A stretch of 64,000 nucleotides of DNA from Thiospirochaeta perfilievii. Lineage in GTDB: Bacteria > Spirochaetota > Spirochaetia > DSM-2461. Shown here piece after piece: positions 19,785-29,958 of this stretch. The stretch spans positions 1,488,001 through 1,552,000 of the forward strand of contig NZ_CP035807.1 in NCBI RefSeq assembly GCF_008329945.1, in the 5' to 3' direction. Every line of letters begins with the position of its first letter. The first letter of the stretch is position 1. The notes beneath the pieces are model-generated. The model was not told the DNA's origin. It saw only the letters and a list, made by a program, of their open reading frames with translations, and ran no database searches. A program made the translations under genes and the position numbers.

Positions 19785-21389
19785 TTGGACGACTATATAA
19801 ACACCCTTTCAGATATATTTTTTTTGAATAAAAAACCTTCAATTATCATGGATATAGAGGGAAATAACTGCATATTCAATAAAGAGGCCAACAAGGTTTT
19901 CAACCTGGATCTACTTGATGATATAAGGGAGTTATTCCCAGATATTTACTTAGATAAGGATATGGAGAGTCAAAATTGTATAAAAAAAAACACAAAAATC
20001 TCCTACCCCATTAATTTAACTCTATTCAAGAATACAAACCACTGGTTAATAGAGATAAAGGATAGTTTAGAGTGTCAATGGGATGAATTTGTAAAGTGTC
20101 AACGCCTACTACATGTGCTATTTTTAGATTTAATATCAATAAATAGTGAAAAAGATCTATATAAAACATTAATAATTAAGGCCCGTAAGATTTTAAATAT
20201 TGATAGAATTGGAATATTATTATTCGATTCACAAAACGGTAAAATTAAGGGAACTTGGGGAACGAATAGATGGGGAGAGGTTGTTGACCAAAGTAGCTAC
20301 GAGGGGTATTTGGCAGAGAAGGACTCATATAAAGAGAGTTTAGATTTTAAAAATTATGCAGTATATAATCATGATACCTATCTTTACGATGATGGAGAAA
20401 TTATTGGAAGGGGCTGGAATACTAAATCGATTTTTTACGCTGGACAAAAGCCCGTTGGATGGATAAGTTGCGACAACTCAATCTCCAAGAAACCACTTCC
20501 TATATGGAAAAAGGAAATTCTTGGAGAGTTAGCAAGAATGACAGGAGAGTTTCTCTTTAACCTTAGATTAGAAAATCATCTTAAAAGTGAAGTAGAAAAA
20601 AAGACGGTAAAGCTAAATAAAACTATTCAGGAGTTAAAAGAGACGCAGGATAATTTAATTGAAGCTGAAAAATTAGCATCTATAGGAAGTTTAATTTCCG
20701 GTGTAGCCCATGAAATTAACACTCCAATAGGTGTTGCACTTACAGGAGTGTCCCACATTGAGGAAACCACCAAAGATTTAATGGAAAAAATAGATGGAGG
20801 TAGACTAAAAAAGAAGGATTTAGACATCTTTGTTAATGATAGTTTATATAGTAGTACTCTTTGTGTAAGCTCATTAAAAAGAGCAGGAGAATTAGTTAAC
20901 ATATTTAAGCAACTCTCAGTTGACCAAGAATCAACTAATAATGAGGAGCTAAATTTATCAGAGTTAGTAGAAAATGTTTTACTATCAATAAAATACTCAA
21001 CAAAACTAAATGGTATTAAAGTTGAAACAGATATAGATAAAAACATTAATTTCATAGGGAATCCTAAAAGTTTCTATCAAATCCTAACAAATTTAATAAA
21101 CAACTCCATAGTTCATGGATTTATTAATATACCTAAACCACTAATTAAAATATCAGGAAGGATTATAAGCGGAAAAATCGATGTAAACTATTCGGACAAC
21201 GGAGTTGGAATACCTAAAAAGCTTCACAAAAAAGTTTTTGAACCCTTCTATACAACAAAAAGAAATCAAGGAAATACAGGTTTAGGGCTAAACATTATAT
21301 ACAACAGTGTTTTAAAACAAGGTGGAAAGATATCAATAAAAGATCACAAAGATAAAGGTACACAATTTAACATACAATTCAATATATAA
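19785..21389 (+). CDS. GAF-domain sensor histidine kinase
   Basis: This 534-residue protein starts at TTG with GAGG 5 bases upstream. A PAS-like region (about 10-95) is followed by a GAF-like domain (about 110-260), then a coiled coil (265-300). The kinase core has an H-box LISGVAHEINTPIG (H309). ATPase boxes are N (NLINNSIVHGF), G1 (DNGVGIP), F (FEPFYTTK) and G2 (GNTGLGLNIIYN). There are no transmembrane helices, so it is a soluble kinase. No response regulator gene is adjacent. It stands between the MCP and the second GH16 gene. Confidence 0.9.
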   Translation: MDDYINTLSDIFFLNKKPSIIMDIEGNNCIFNKEANKVFNLDLLDDIRELFPDIYLDKDMESQNCIKKNTKISYPINLTLFKNTNHWLIEIKDSLECQWDEFVKCQRLLHVLFLDLISINSEKDLYKTLIIKARKILNIDRIGILLFDSQNGKIKGTWGTNRWGEVVDQSSYEGYLAEKDSYKESLDFKNYAVYNHDTYLYDDGEIIGRGWNTKSIFYAGQKPVGWISCDNSISKKPLPIWKKEILGELARMTGEFLFNLRLENHLKSEVEKKTVKLNKTIQELKETQDNLIEAEKLASIGSLISGVAHEINTPIGVALTGVSHIEETTKDLMEKIDGGRLKKKDLDIFVNDSLYSSTLCVSSLKRAGELVNIFKQLSVDQESTNNEELNLSELVENVLLSIKYSTKLNGIKVETDIDKNINFIGNPKSFYQILTNLINNSIVHGFINIPKPLIKISGRIISGKIDVNYSDNGVGIPKKLHKKVFEPFYTTKRNQGNTGLGLNIIYNSVLKQGGKISIKDHKDKGTQFNIQFNI

Positions 21390-21518
21390 TACAACCATAC
21401 AATTAGTTTCCCATAGAAAATAACCATAAAAACATATATTCATTTTAGAAGAATTATTAACAATTACACTTTACAATGGCTGTTTTTTAGTTTGTTTACG
21501 TATTCACCAAACTATTTC

Positions 21519-21547
21519 TTGACGGATTAGAAATTCTATATAAGAAT
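21519..21547 (+). promoter_or_regulatory. Probable promoter of the second GH16 gene
   Basis: TTGACG is followed at 17 bases by AAGAAT, with an alternative TATAAG closer in. Immediately upstream, TTTGTTTACG at 21491 resembles half of the operator core seen at 6185. The box spacing is uncertain. Confidence 0.4.
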
Positions 21548-21578
21548 AGGTCTTACAACTTCCAAGGAGGAATGACCT

Positions 21579-22538
21579 TTGTTAATTTTTACAAAAGAAG
21601 GGATGTTTGCGTCAACATTAATACTTTTATCTTCTATTTTTTTTATAAGTTGCGATTACGGAAACCTAATAAGTAATACAAATGAAGAAATTGTTTTAGA
21701 AGAACCAAACCTAACCATTAATAATTTCTATATTGATCCTAATAAATGGGAGCTACAGTGGTCAGATGAGTTTGATGATAATAATTTTGATACTAACATT
21801 TGGCATAGACAAATATGGCTAAATCCACCTAACAATGAGTGGGAACAGTACACTGGTGACCCAAATACAGCTTATGAGCAGGATGGATGTATGATTCTTA
21901 AGGCAGAAAAAAAAACAGGTCTCCCAAATTCACCTGGAAACTATACATCTGCAAGGGTTATATCAAATCCTGGTGGTCAAAATGGTAACTCAGGGTCTGA
22001 TGGTAAAGTTTTTAAATATGGAAAGATCGCTGCAAAAATTCAACTCCCCTATGGTAAGGGTATCTGGCCTGCATTTTGGATGCTCGGAGATAACATAAAC
22101 GAAACAGGAGGCACTACTCCATGGCCTAGTTGTGGTGAGATAGACATTCTAGAAACAGGATTTGCAGGGAATAAGGATGGTTATTGGGGAAATGCTACTT
22201 TAGGAGGTGCGCTCCACTATGATACCTCTGTGGATAATAAAGCAACTTCATGGGCTTATGATACAGATCATATATCATTAAATAGTGGTAAATTTGCAGA
22301 TGATTTCCACATTTTTGAAATAGAGTGGAACGCAACCGAGATAATTTGGAAGGTTGATGGAACTCAGTACTTTAGAAAAGATATATCAGACCCTATTTTT
22401 AATGAATTTAGGAATAATTTTTATGTAATATTTAATATTGCAATAGGGGGTAATTTAACGGATTCACCTGACGATTCAACTGTGTTCCCCCAATATATGA
22501 AAATAGACTGGATAAGACACTACACAAAAATAGAGTAA
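21579..22538 (+). CDS. GH16 beta-glucanase (laminarinase-like) lipoprotein
   Basis: This 319-residue protein starts at TTG, which has GGAGG 8 bases upstream; the ATG at 21572 is too close to it. The signal ends in a lipobox FISC. The rest is one GH16 domain: LQWSDEFDDNNFD, YGKGIWPAFWMLGDN, the catalytic GEIDILETGF (two Glu and one Asp), and a closing KIDWIRHY strand. Unlike the first GH16 protein it has no extra binding modules, so it may act on shorter or soluble glucan. It is followed 23 bp later by a binding lipoprotein. The operator-like palindrome at 21604 lies inside its signal-peptide codons. Confidence 0.9.
   Translation: MLIFTKEGMFASTLILLSSIFFISCDYGNLISNTNEEIVLEEPNLTINNFYIDPNKWELQWSDEFDDNNFDTNIWHRQIWLNPPNNEWEQYTGDPNTAYEQDGCMILKAEKKTGLPNSPGNYTSARVISNPGGQNGNSGSDGKVFKYGKIAAKIQLPYGKGIWPAFWMLGDNINETGGTTPWPSCGEIDILETGFAGNKDGYWGNATLGGALHYDTSVDNKATSWAYDTDHISLNSGKFADDFHIFEIEWNATEIIWKVDGTQYFRKDISDPIFNEFRNNFYVIFNIAIGGNLTDSPDDSTVFPQYMKIDWIRHYTKIE
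21604..21617. promoter_or_regulatory. Putative operator, third copy of the TGTTTRCGYMAACA motif
   Basis: TGTTTGCGTCAACA begins 25 bases inside the GH16 gene. It matches the palindrome at 6185-6198 in 11 of 14 positions and the one at 15792 in 13 of 14. Its position just inside a gene start parallels the CBM9-like gene. Confidence 0.4.
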
Positions 22539-22561
22539 AATTGACAATTTAGGAGTTTAAA

Positions 22562-23860
22562 ATGCAAAAAGAGAACAGCAACAATAGGTTTACATTTTTA
22601 AGACTATTAGGAGTAAGTTTATTAACAACAATGATATTAATATCAAACTCATGTGATCAATTGGATAAGTATTTCAATGAGAATACAGACAATCCAATAA
22701 TTGATGAACCAAACGGAGAAGATTCAAACACTGATTATTCAGAGTTATTTAGTAAAATATTTAACCCTAATATGAGTATTGATTTCACAATTCCAGCCAA
22801 AAATATAGAACCAAAGGATGTTCTAGCCATTGGATGGGAGGAGACATTTTATATAGGGGTAATTGACTTTGGTTCTGAAGGCTTTGCCTTTGAAGCAAAA
22901 GCTGGAAATATTAATGATTGGGGAGATTACATGGGTGGATTTGCCCTCGGGATGAGACCTCAAGACTATTACAACTGGAATCCTACTAACTTTTTTGATT
23001 TATCTGGTGTTGATCATATATCTTTTAAAATTAAATCGGATAGCGTTAAGGCATCTGAACTGTTGTTTATGTTGCAAGCAGGTGGAGATATTGAAGGAAG
23101 TACTATAGATAATTATATGACAAATGGTACAAATATGGCAGCAGGATGGGTTGATGTAACAATAGACCTAACTTTAGCACCATTTTCCAACGCTCCATTA
23201 GATAAAACAGCCACAATATTTGCTATGAAAGGTATTAATACTATTTTAAAGAATGAAACAATACACTTTAAGGATATAAAATATTTAGACTCTTCAAATA
23301 ACATAGTTAATATTCTCCCAACTGGAGGATGGAATAGAAACGCCCTAGCAGAAAATCCAACAATAGAAGCTACAAACCCAATACCACCGTCTACGACCTA
23401 CTACAAGATATTTAGTGATGCCTCTACTTTATCCAGTGGAAATAGTGTTAACAATGTATCTATGTATGGAACCTGGTGGTGGGGTGCAGCTCGATATAGT
23501 CAAGAGTATGTATTAGGAAACATGGTATCTAAAACAGGATTTTCAGGAACACCACAAGAGTCTTATGCTATTACTTTTGCAACAACTAATGTTTCAAGCA
23601 CAACCAATAAAATTATTTCAATAGATGTTTATCCTACAAGTAGTATTGAATCATTTACATTTAGAGTTATGGATGCAAACGAAACAATGAAAGATTTTAC
23701 ATTTGACACTACATCAAGCTTAACTCCAAACATGTGGAACACAGTTGTGTTAGATATTTCATCAGGGATTGATACTACATCATTAAATAGTATTGGGTTG
23801 GTAATCCATAGTGGGATTCAAGGTGGTGCAATATTTATTGACAACATCTTTATTTATTAA
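22562..23860 (+). CDS. Surface lipoprotein with two carbohydrate-binding-like domains
   Basis: This 432-residue protein carries a lipoprotein signal (LISNSC). Two beta-sandwich segments follow, about 75-260 and 270-432. The first has FDLSGVDHISFKIKSD and TIHFKDIKYL, and the second ends GGAIFIDNIFIY. They resemble the jelly-roll parts of the FIVAR-like lipoprotein at 10032-12011. There is no catalytic motif. It is cotranscribed with the second GH16 gene and probably binds the same glucan. I cannot name a specific CBM family. Confidence 0.75.
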   Translation: MQKENSNNRFTFLRLLGVSLLTTMILISNSCDQLDKYFNENTDNPIIDEPNGEDSNTDYSELFSKIFNPNMSIDFTIPAKNIEPKDVLAIGWEETFYIGVIDFGSEGFAFEAKAGNINDWGDYMGGFALGMRPQDYYNWNPTNFFDLSGVDHISFKIKSDSVKASELLFMLQAGGDIEGSTIDNYMTNGTNMAAGWVDVTIDLTLAPFSNAPLDKTATIFAMKGINTILKNETIHFKDIKYLDSSNNIVNILPTGGWNRNALAENPTIEATNPIPPSTTYYKIFSDASTLSSGNSVNNVSMYGTWWWGAARYSQEYVLGNMVSKTGFSGTPQESYAITFATTNVSSTTNKIISIDVYPTSSIESFTFRVMDANETMKDFTFDTTSSLTPNMWNTVVLDISSGIDTTSLNSIGLVIHSGIQGGAIFIDNIFIY

Positions 23861-23993
23861 AATTTTAAACTTATGTTATAAATAAATGGTTCACCCCTTT
23901 ATTATATGACACTAATTTACGATAAGTATAAGAGGTCTAACTAATAATTAAAAAATAATTAGACCTTAATACTTTTAATAACTAGGAGCATAA

Positions 23994-25055
23994 GTGGATA
24001 GAAAAGAGGAGTCATACTCTATAAGAGAGCAAATATTTTTAATGTTTATGCCCTTTTGTACACTTATTTCCATAATAAGTTTACTAACAAATAAAAATGA
24101 TATAAGAAGTAATGTCCTATTTATTATAGCAATAGCGTATTTTACCACACTAACCTATTTAAGTTACAAAAAAGTTTCTATACCAATTATTCATAGGTTA
24201 GGAATATATGTCTTAATCTTCTTAATACTACCTGTTTTATGGCTTAGAGAGGTAGAGTATTTTCCACTAAACATAACATATACAATACTAATATTTATGT
24301 TATTAAACTATTTAACAGTTGGAAAGGAGAGGATTACACTAAACATATTAGGAATAACTCTATTAGAGTCCCTATTGCTAATTTTCCATGATAAAATTCA
24401 AACAACAACTCCATGGATAATCTTATTTCCCCTAGTTTTCCTCTTTCTAGCTCTGCTACTTATAACTATAGAGAGGGCCTATGAGATAGAGAAATTAAAT
24501 ACCCAAGAGAGGGAAGATAAGCTAACAAAGTTAACGAGAATAGACCATTTAACCGGACTATATAATAGAAACTATATGGAACAAAAGTTAAAATCTGTAC
24601 ACAATATATGGAAACGTGGTGTTCAGACCTACTCCCTTATAATGTTAGATATAGACTACTTTAAGGATTATAATGACTATTATGGCCATATAAAAGGAGA
24701 TAACTGCTTAAAAATAATTAGTAGTATTTTGCAGGAACAAATAACAAGAGATACAGACTACGCATTTAGATATGGTGGTGAAGAATTTCTTATTATTTTA
24801 GGTTTCACAGATGTATATGGGGCAGAGTTTGTAGCAAATAAAATAAAAGCTGCAATTGACGTAGCTAAAATTGAGCATAACTCATCTAAAATAAGTAATT
24901 ATATTACTATAAGTATGGGTATTTCAACGATAAATGAGACGTATAACTCTTTTTCAGACCTTCTTCTTATGACAGATAAAGCCCTTTACCAAGCAAAAAA
25001 TAGTGGGCGAAATAGAGTAATACATTATAAAGAGGATTCCCTTGTCACAACCTAA
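23994..25055 (+). CDS. Membrane-bound diguanylate cyclase
   Basis: This 353-residue protein starts at GTG with AGGAG 5 bases upstream. Five or six transmembrane helices occupy residues 10-160, followed by a short coiled coil and a GGDEF domain. The active site is GGEEF (261-265), preceded by DHLTGLYNR and MLDIDYFKDYND. The GGEEF form is normally active in making cyclic di-GMP. No inhibitory RxxD site is obvious just upstream of the motif. It probably links an unknown membrane signal to motility or attachment near the glucan locus. Confidence 0.9.
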   Translation: MDRKEESYSIREQIFLMFMPFCTLISIISLLTNKNDIRSNVLFIIAIAYFTTLTYLSYKKVSIPIIHRLGIYVLIFLILPVLWLREVEYFPLNITYTILIFMLLNYLTVGKERITLNILGITLLESLLLIFHDKIQTTTPWIILFPLVFLFLALLLITIERAYEIEKLNTQEREDKLTKLTRIDHLTGLYNRNYMEQKLKSVHNIWKRGVQTYSLIMLDIDYFKDYNDYYGHIKGDNCLKIISSILQEQITRDTDYAFRYGGEEFLIILGFTDVYGAEFVANKIKAAIDVAKIEHNSSKISNYITISMGISTINETYNSFSDLLLMTDKALYQAKNSGRNRVIHYKEDSLVTT

Positions 25056-25125
25056 GAAGAATATATCATTCTAGTTTATGAAATTTCATTTTCAATAACT
25101 AATTAAATACTGTAGAATAAGAATT

Positions 25126-25983
25126 ATGGAAAATATTATATTAAAAAATAGTGTTATGGAGTTAAGTTTACTAAAACCAGGCACAACATATAAAAAAGCA
25201 AGGTTTGATTGGACCGGAATTATAGAGCAGGTAACAATTGGAGATACAACTTTTTTAGGAAAAGAGTCTAATGGGATCGAACATGGGACAGAAGGCCTGG
25301 GTTTAATTAGTGAGTTTGGGATATCAACTCCCCTATCATACTGGAGGACTCTACCAGGGAAAGAGTTTATGAAAATAGGTGTTGGAGCATTAACAAGAAA
25401 CTCCTTAAAGCCGTATAATTTTTTTAAAGATTATGATATTAGGCCATTTGAGACAAAAATAAAGAGCTACCAAGATAGAGTTACATTTTCACAAACAGAC
25501 TGTAGTGTAGGCTCTTATAGTTACAATTATATAAAAACCATAGTTATAGAAGATAATGTATTAACAATTTTTTATAGTTTAGAAAACAATGGACATTCCA
25601 CAATTAAAACAGAAGAGTATAACCATAACTTCTTAAAATTACAGGATAGAAAGATATCATTAGATACAGAGATAAATATAAACAATAAAATATACCCTAA
25701 AAAACTTATAGGCCCCCTATCCCTTCAGGGGAATAAAAAGATAAATATTAACGAGAATAATGACCTAATATATCTAAAGAGTAAACTTAAAAACAGACCG
25801 GATAATTTTGTTTGGAACGTAACAAATGGAGATAAATCCATTCTCTGTAATGAGAACTTTCCAGCATCTAAGTTTGCTTTATGGGGTAAAAGCCACGTAG
25901 TATCCCCGGAGGTATTCCACTCCTTCTCTATAGAGCCAGGTAAGACCCTAGAGTGGAGTAGAAAATATACATTTAATAACTAA
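25126..25983 (+). CDS. Galactose-mutarotase-like (aldose epimerase fold) protein
   Basis: This 285-residue protein looks like the beta-sandwich mutarotase superfamily: GTEGLGLISEFGI, the VLTIFYSLENNG strand and a TEEYNHNFLKL segment holding a possible catalytic His. It has no signal peptide. Family members interconvert sugar anomers or bind sugars, and an anomer-interconverting role would suit a phosphorolysis pathway (inference). The gene stands alone, 70 bp after the diguanylate cyclase, and its stop is immediately followed by an insertion-sequence-like end. Confidence 0.65.
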   Translation: MENIILKNSVMELSLLKPGTTYKKARFDWTGIIEQVTIGDTTFLGKESNGIEHGTEGLGLISEFGISTPLSYWRTLPGKEFMKIGVGALTRNSLKPYNFFKDYDIRPFETKIKSYQDRVTFSQTDCSVGSYSYNYIKTIVIEDNVLTIFYSLENNGHSTIKTEEYNHNFLKLQDRKISLDTEININNKIYPKKLIGPLSLQGNKKININENNDLIYLKSKLKNRPDNFVWNVTNGDKSILCNENFPASKFALWGKSHVVSPEVFHSFSIEPGKTLEWSRKYTFNN

Positions 25984-26262
25984 AGGGACTGTTGCAAAAG
26001 TAGATTGTAGTGCTAGATAAAATGAGAATATTTAAAATAGTTTTCTACTTTAAATCCTAAGCGGTATTTCTTAGAGTATGATAAAATGGGATTCCAACTT
26101 CATTTCTTGCCAGTCTATAACCTAGATATATAATATTCATAGACATTAACTTCCTCTCTGTAAGTATACCTGTTTATATTATGCGGTATATCCTCCCACT
26201 CCTTTTTCACTTTTTTCTAGAATAGATTGAGGTAGTTCAAAATCTTCAAAAATAAATCGAAT
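25984..26262 (-). other. Possible decayed insertion-sequence remnant
   Basis: No intact gene lies here. On the minus strand, broken short frames can be read, for example KKEWEDIPHNINRYTYREEV followed by stops, running toward the sequence ACTTTTGCAACAGTCCC at 25984-26000. A terminal sequence of this kind (GGGnCTGTTGCAAAAGT) is typical of insertion-sequence ends. An inverted near-copy lies at 32313-32330. The reading as a transposase tail is inference; I could not name a family. Confidence 0.35.
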
Positions 26263-26272
26263 TTACCTTTTA

Positions 26273-28035
26273 TTAATAAATTGATAATCTGACAAATGAA
26301 TCACCAGAAATATCCTGTAGTAGAAGAAAGCCACTATTTTCTACCCTCCATGGTTTAAAAGAGAACGGTAGTATTTCTATATTATCAGATGATAGATTAT
26401 TTTTATTAACCCCAGCAACATTGATACTAATGGTTTCGCTAATATTATAACTACCCATCCATGGATCTAAATTAAGTGGCTCGCTAGTAGATGGATCATA
26501 GATCCCGTTAAATGGATCGTTCTTTACTAAGTCACTTACCCACTGCTCAAATAGTACATTTGAATCTATACCATATGTAGCTCCTATAGACTCCCATGAA
26601 TTCCGTTGATTTACTACTAGATCTACTAAAAAAGCAATACCTCCATTATCAACAATCTCATTAGAATCATTAAAAAATAAACCTCCCTTCTCCCAAAACA
26701 ACCAACTCAAAAAACCAGAAACTGCTCCTCTTTTACCTGCTGAATCTGACTGACCTAAATGATTACTATGAACCAAAGAGATTGCTGCAGGGTCAGATAA
26801 ATATTTTGCATAGAAACCAATATTTCCACCACTAACACCCAATCCACATAGTGATTCTGTTAAATGTGCTAAACCTTCATCTAAGAATAGCTCCATAACT
26901 GGAGGATTCAAATTACCTCGTAGGTACTGAGAATATGTCTTTTTCTCAAAATTAATTAAATGACAAAATTCATGAACAAAGGTAGCTAAGAGGGAATTTA
27001 TCGAAAATGAAAAGTTATCATTTTCCGGGACACCTAAATACAGAACTTCCCCTTCATTAGAATATGGGTTATATGAGTTAGATGATATATTTTTATCTCT
27101 TAAATATAGATCATTTGGGTTAAAAAAACCAATTGCAATGTTACTCTCGTTAAGATTCTTAGAGAATAAGATATTAATTTTATCATCTGAATCGACATCT
27201 AATACATTTCCCCAAATAGTAAGAACCTTTTTATAATATATAGAACTAACTTGTTCAATTAATCCGGTAATAACATCAGAGGACATATCGTTCTCATTAT
27301 CCCACCAACACAATATATTAGAATCGTTATATAGCAATGAAAATTCTTTATTGTATGCGACTCCATTGTTAGAACCACTAATATCTGCTACAAAGAAATC
27401 TTTTTGTCACCTATTAAATATGTTTTGTTATTTATACTTCTACTTAAATTAGAATTTCTTTTATTAATAATCTTTGCACTTCTGTTAAATGTAAGATTTA
27501 CATCTTTTATAAATGTATTTCCAATACTTCTAATATCTCTAAAACTTCTATTATTTGTAGATTTATTATTCAACGAAAGAGACAGATCAAAATTCATAAT
27601 TTCTGGACCTAAAGATATAAAATATCCTAACTCCATACTACCCAAAGGAATATCCATCTTTTTATTGGTAATAATGTATGTATTAGCTAATGATCCATCT
27701 TCTATATTCAACTTTATACGGTCTAAAACAAGAGTCCCCATTCTAATTTCAACATCAGATAAAACTTCTGAAGCTTCAACAATAAAAGCTTTTTCTGTAG
27801 ATAAAATTTCACCATTTTTATCATACCAAGAGATATTACTTGAATTGGATGAAGCTTTAAAGCTAATAAATTGGCCATTATTATAACTAGCTTCATTAGA
27901 TGGAAATATGATCTCTCCTATAGGTTCTACTGTTGCACCCTTATCTAAATTACATGATAGAATAGAAAGTAACAATATAACAATATACTCAAGTTTAATT
28001 AACCTCAAAGTAAAACCTACTACTATATAATTCAT
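26273..28035 (-). pseudogene. Zinc metallopeptidase lipoprotein (M30-like), split by a frameshift
   Basis: Two open pieces form one gene. The first (28035 to about 27400) encodes a lipoprotein signal (LLLSILSC) and an Ig-like region ending YLIGDKK. The second (27337 to 26273) contains the zinc motif HEFCH in LLATFVHEFCHLINF and a DLVKNDPFNGIYDP region. Adding one A to the A5 run (T5 on the plus strand, 27401-27405) joins them as IGDKKDFFVADISGSNN, which reads like the usual upstream part of such peptidases. The product would be about 585 residues and exported. It is the last gene of the lipoprotein operon. It could be a true pseudogene or a sequencing indel. Confidence 0.75.
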
Positions 28036-28672
28036 TTACAGCATAGTAATCAAAACTCTGAAAAAGAGGATCTCCATATATATATTGAGCTAATAACTGT
28101 ATAGAATAGTTCCCTTTTACATCAAGAACAGAATTGTCTAAGAGTACAGAGTTCTCTATGGTAGATACTTCATACACAGTACCATCTGGTTTTGTTACTT
28201 TTACTTGATAAAGAGAGATATTATTCAGAATATCCCAGGTAATAGACAATTTTCCATTCAAAGAAATATCCTGGCCATAGAGAGCATCATGTCCTGAATC
28301 ATCCTGGATTAAAATAAAATCTAAGTCTTCTCCAAGATTTACAAAATCTATTTCTCTTGTTAAATCCTTATAAGCTCTACTTTCTACAGCTATACTATAG
28401 GTACCTGTAATAGGGCTACCTAAAAATGCAGTATAACACCCAATATCATAATCAAAATCCAATAGGTTCATCTGATTATATGGGGTTAATATGTACACTA
28501 AAGCACCATTTATAGCCTGCCCATTAACCCCTTCTAAATATACTTTTGCTTTAATTTCAGATGTAGTAGATACTTCTAAAACTGATCGAATCTTTAATGT
28601 TGGTTCATCGATTTTATCATCTAAATCGCAGCTAAGTAATATGACAAGAAATAGAGTTAAAAGCTTTTTCAT
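27995..28672 (-). CDS. Lipoprotein of unknown function, Ig/fibronectin-like
   Basis: A 225-residue protein with a short lipoprotein signal (VILLSC). The rest is beta-rich with a fibronectin-III-like pattern (LSITWDILNNISLYQVKVT). There are no catalytic residues. Its 5' end overlaps the PQQ-propeller gene by 4 bp and its 3' end overlaps the peptidase gene, so translation is coupled. I do not recognise a family. Confidence 0.65.
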   Translation of the reverse strand: MKKLLTLFLVILLSCDLDDKIDEPTLKIRSVLEVSTTSEIKAKVYLEGVNGQAINGALVYILTPYNQMNLLDFDYDIGCYTAFLGSPITGTYSIAVESRAYKDLTREIDFVNLGEDLDFILIQDDSGHDALYGQDISLNGKLSITWDILNNISLYQVKVTKPDGTVYEVSTIENSVLLDNSVLDVKGNYSIQLLAQYIYGDPLFQSFDYYAVNELYSSRFYFEVN

Positions 28673-29958
28673 TTAATCCTCTTAACGGTCTCTTCTAGAT
28701 CAATACAAAATATTTTGCTTTCTCCATCTAATATCATATACTTATCTTGATATATGAAGTTGTGATTAAACTGGTTAGATCCTCCATATACATCAGAACT
28801 TTTGGCAACTAAAGTACCATCTTTAGCATCAAAAATATAAAAGTTCTTTTGGCTACCAACAAATAGATAGCCACCATATACTACTGGTCTAGCACCAAGA
28901 GTGAAATCTATAGACAAATCCCCCCATACTTGCTCTCCTGTATCCATGTTGACACATTGAACATTATCTCTCTGTATCGCAGAATACGAAAATGAACCAT
29001 TAGTTGAGTAAAATAGGTTGTCTACAACAAAACCACCTGAATCATCCCCAGAACCAGGGCTAACCTCATATAATAATTCTCCTGTTGATTTATCTATTAA
29101 TCCAAACCCCCTTATATCACTTAAAAATAGATTATCACCACGGTTATAGAAGTTATACTGTGCACCACCACCAAATAACTTGTCGACCTCAGTTTCCCAT
29201 AAAATATCACCTTTTATTAGATCCAAAGCGTAGTATTTGGGTCTCCATTCATTATTAAAATCAGAAGCATTACTTCCAAAATAGGCTGTATCATCTTCTA
29301 TATATATAGAACCTTCTATCGACTCTTTATAACTCAAGTCGTTTTCATGTAGTACTGTTATTGTCCCTATATTTTCATTACTACTATTGAGTTTTACATC
29401 ATCTACAATATCAATAGAGACTAATCCTAATGGAATACCATCTGAGGTTTCACAATATCGCGTACCCCAATAAAGTGTAGTTCCTACTGAAAATATATAA
29501 TAACCAGAATGCATAAACTGATTCTTCTCGTTATCTGGGTATCTGTTTACACCATCTAATGTTAAAAATATCCTCTTTTCTACTTCTCCTGTTGTTGGAT
29601 TTAAGAGTAAAAGCTCTGGTAATGAACCATCAATAGCAATAATATGTCCCCCAACATAGAGTGGGCTATTATACATATCTATATTATCAGTTTTATCCCA
29701 AAGAAGTTCCCCGCTCTCCATAGAAAAAGCTATAAGGCCTTCCCTTGGGTTTCTCCTATACCCTATATTGTCAACCACCAAGATTTTATTTGAACTGGTA
29801 GTTCGTACATCCAATGTCCATTTTAATGGTATAGAGATATTCTTAATTTCTTCATCTTTTTTAAATATTTTATCTAATATGAGAGAACAAGAGCTTAATA
29901 ATATTAGTAGTAATACAGGTAGAATAACTCTACCTGACATTTTAATAGTTTTAATCAT
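28669..29958 (-). CDS. PQQ-like beta-propeller lipoprotein
   Basis: A 429-residue lipoprotein (LLSSC). Repeated blade motifs are visible: GLIAFSMESGELLWDKTD, YYALDLIKGDILWETEV, GLIDKSTGELLYEV, VNMDTGEQVWGD and IFDAKDGTLVAKS. These are the hallmark of PQQ-type or BamB-like propellers of seven to eight blades. No cofactor-binding residues are recognisable, so a scaffold or binding role is more likely than a dehydrogenase. It overlaps both neighbours by 4 bp within a tightly coupled operon of exported proteins. Confidence 0.82.
   Translation of the reverse strand: MIKTIKMSGRVILPVLLLILLSSCSLILDKIFKKDEEIKNISIPLKWTLDVRTTSSNKILVVDNIGYRRNPREGLIAFSMESGELLWDKTDNIDMYNSPLYVGGHIIAIDGSLPELLLLNPTTGEVEKRIFLTLDGVNRYPDNEKNQFMHSGYYIFSVGTTLYWGTRYCETSDGIPLGLVSIDIVDDVKLNSSNENIGTITVLHENDLSYKESIEGSIYIEDDTAYFGSNASDFNNEWRPKYYALDLIKGDILWETEVDKLFGGGAQYNFYNRGDNLFLSDIRGFGLIDKSTGELLYEVSPGSGDDSGGFVVDNLFYSTNGSFSYSAIQRDNVQCVNMDTGEQVWGDLSIDFTLGARPVVYGGYLFVGSQKNFYIFDAKDGTLVAKSSDVYGGSNQFNHNFIYQDKYMILDGESKIFCIDLEETVKRIK

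Noticed and set aside
21490-21512. Full operator TTTGTTTACGTATTCACCAAAC before the second GH16 gene
   Set aside because: Only the left half matches the TGTTTACG core and the arms are not symmetric around a CG, so I list it only as a half-site.
27404-27886. Open frame of 160 codons antisense to the peptidase gene
   Set aside because: It is hydrophobic only because it is the complement of an AT-rich coding region; the minus strand carries the lipoprotein signal and the operon.
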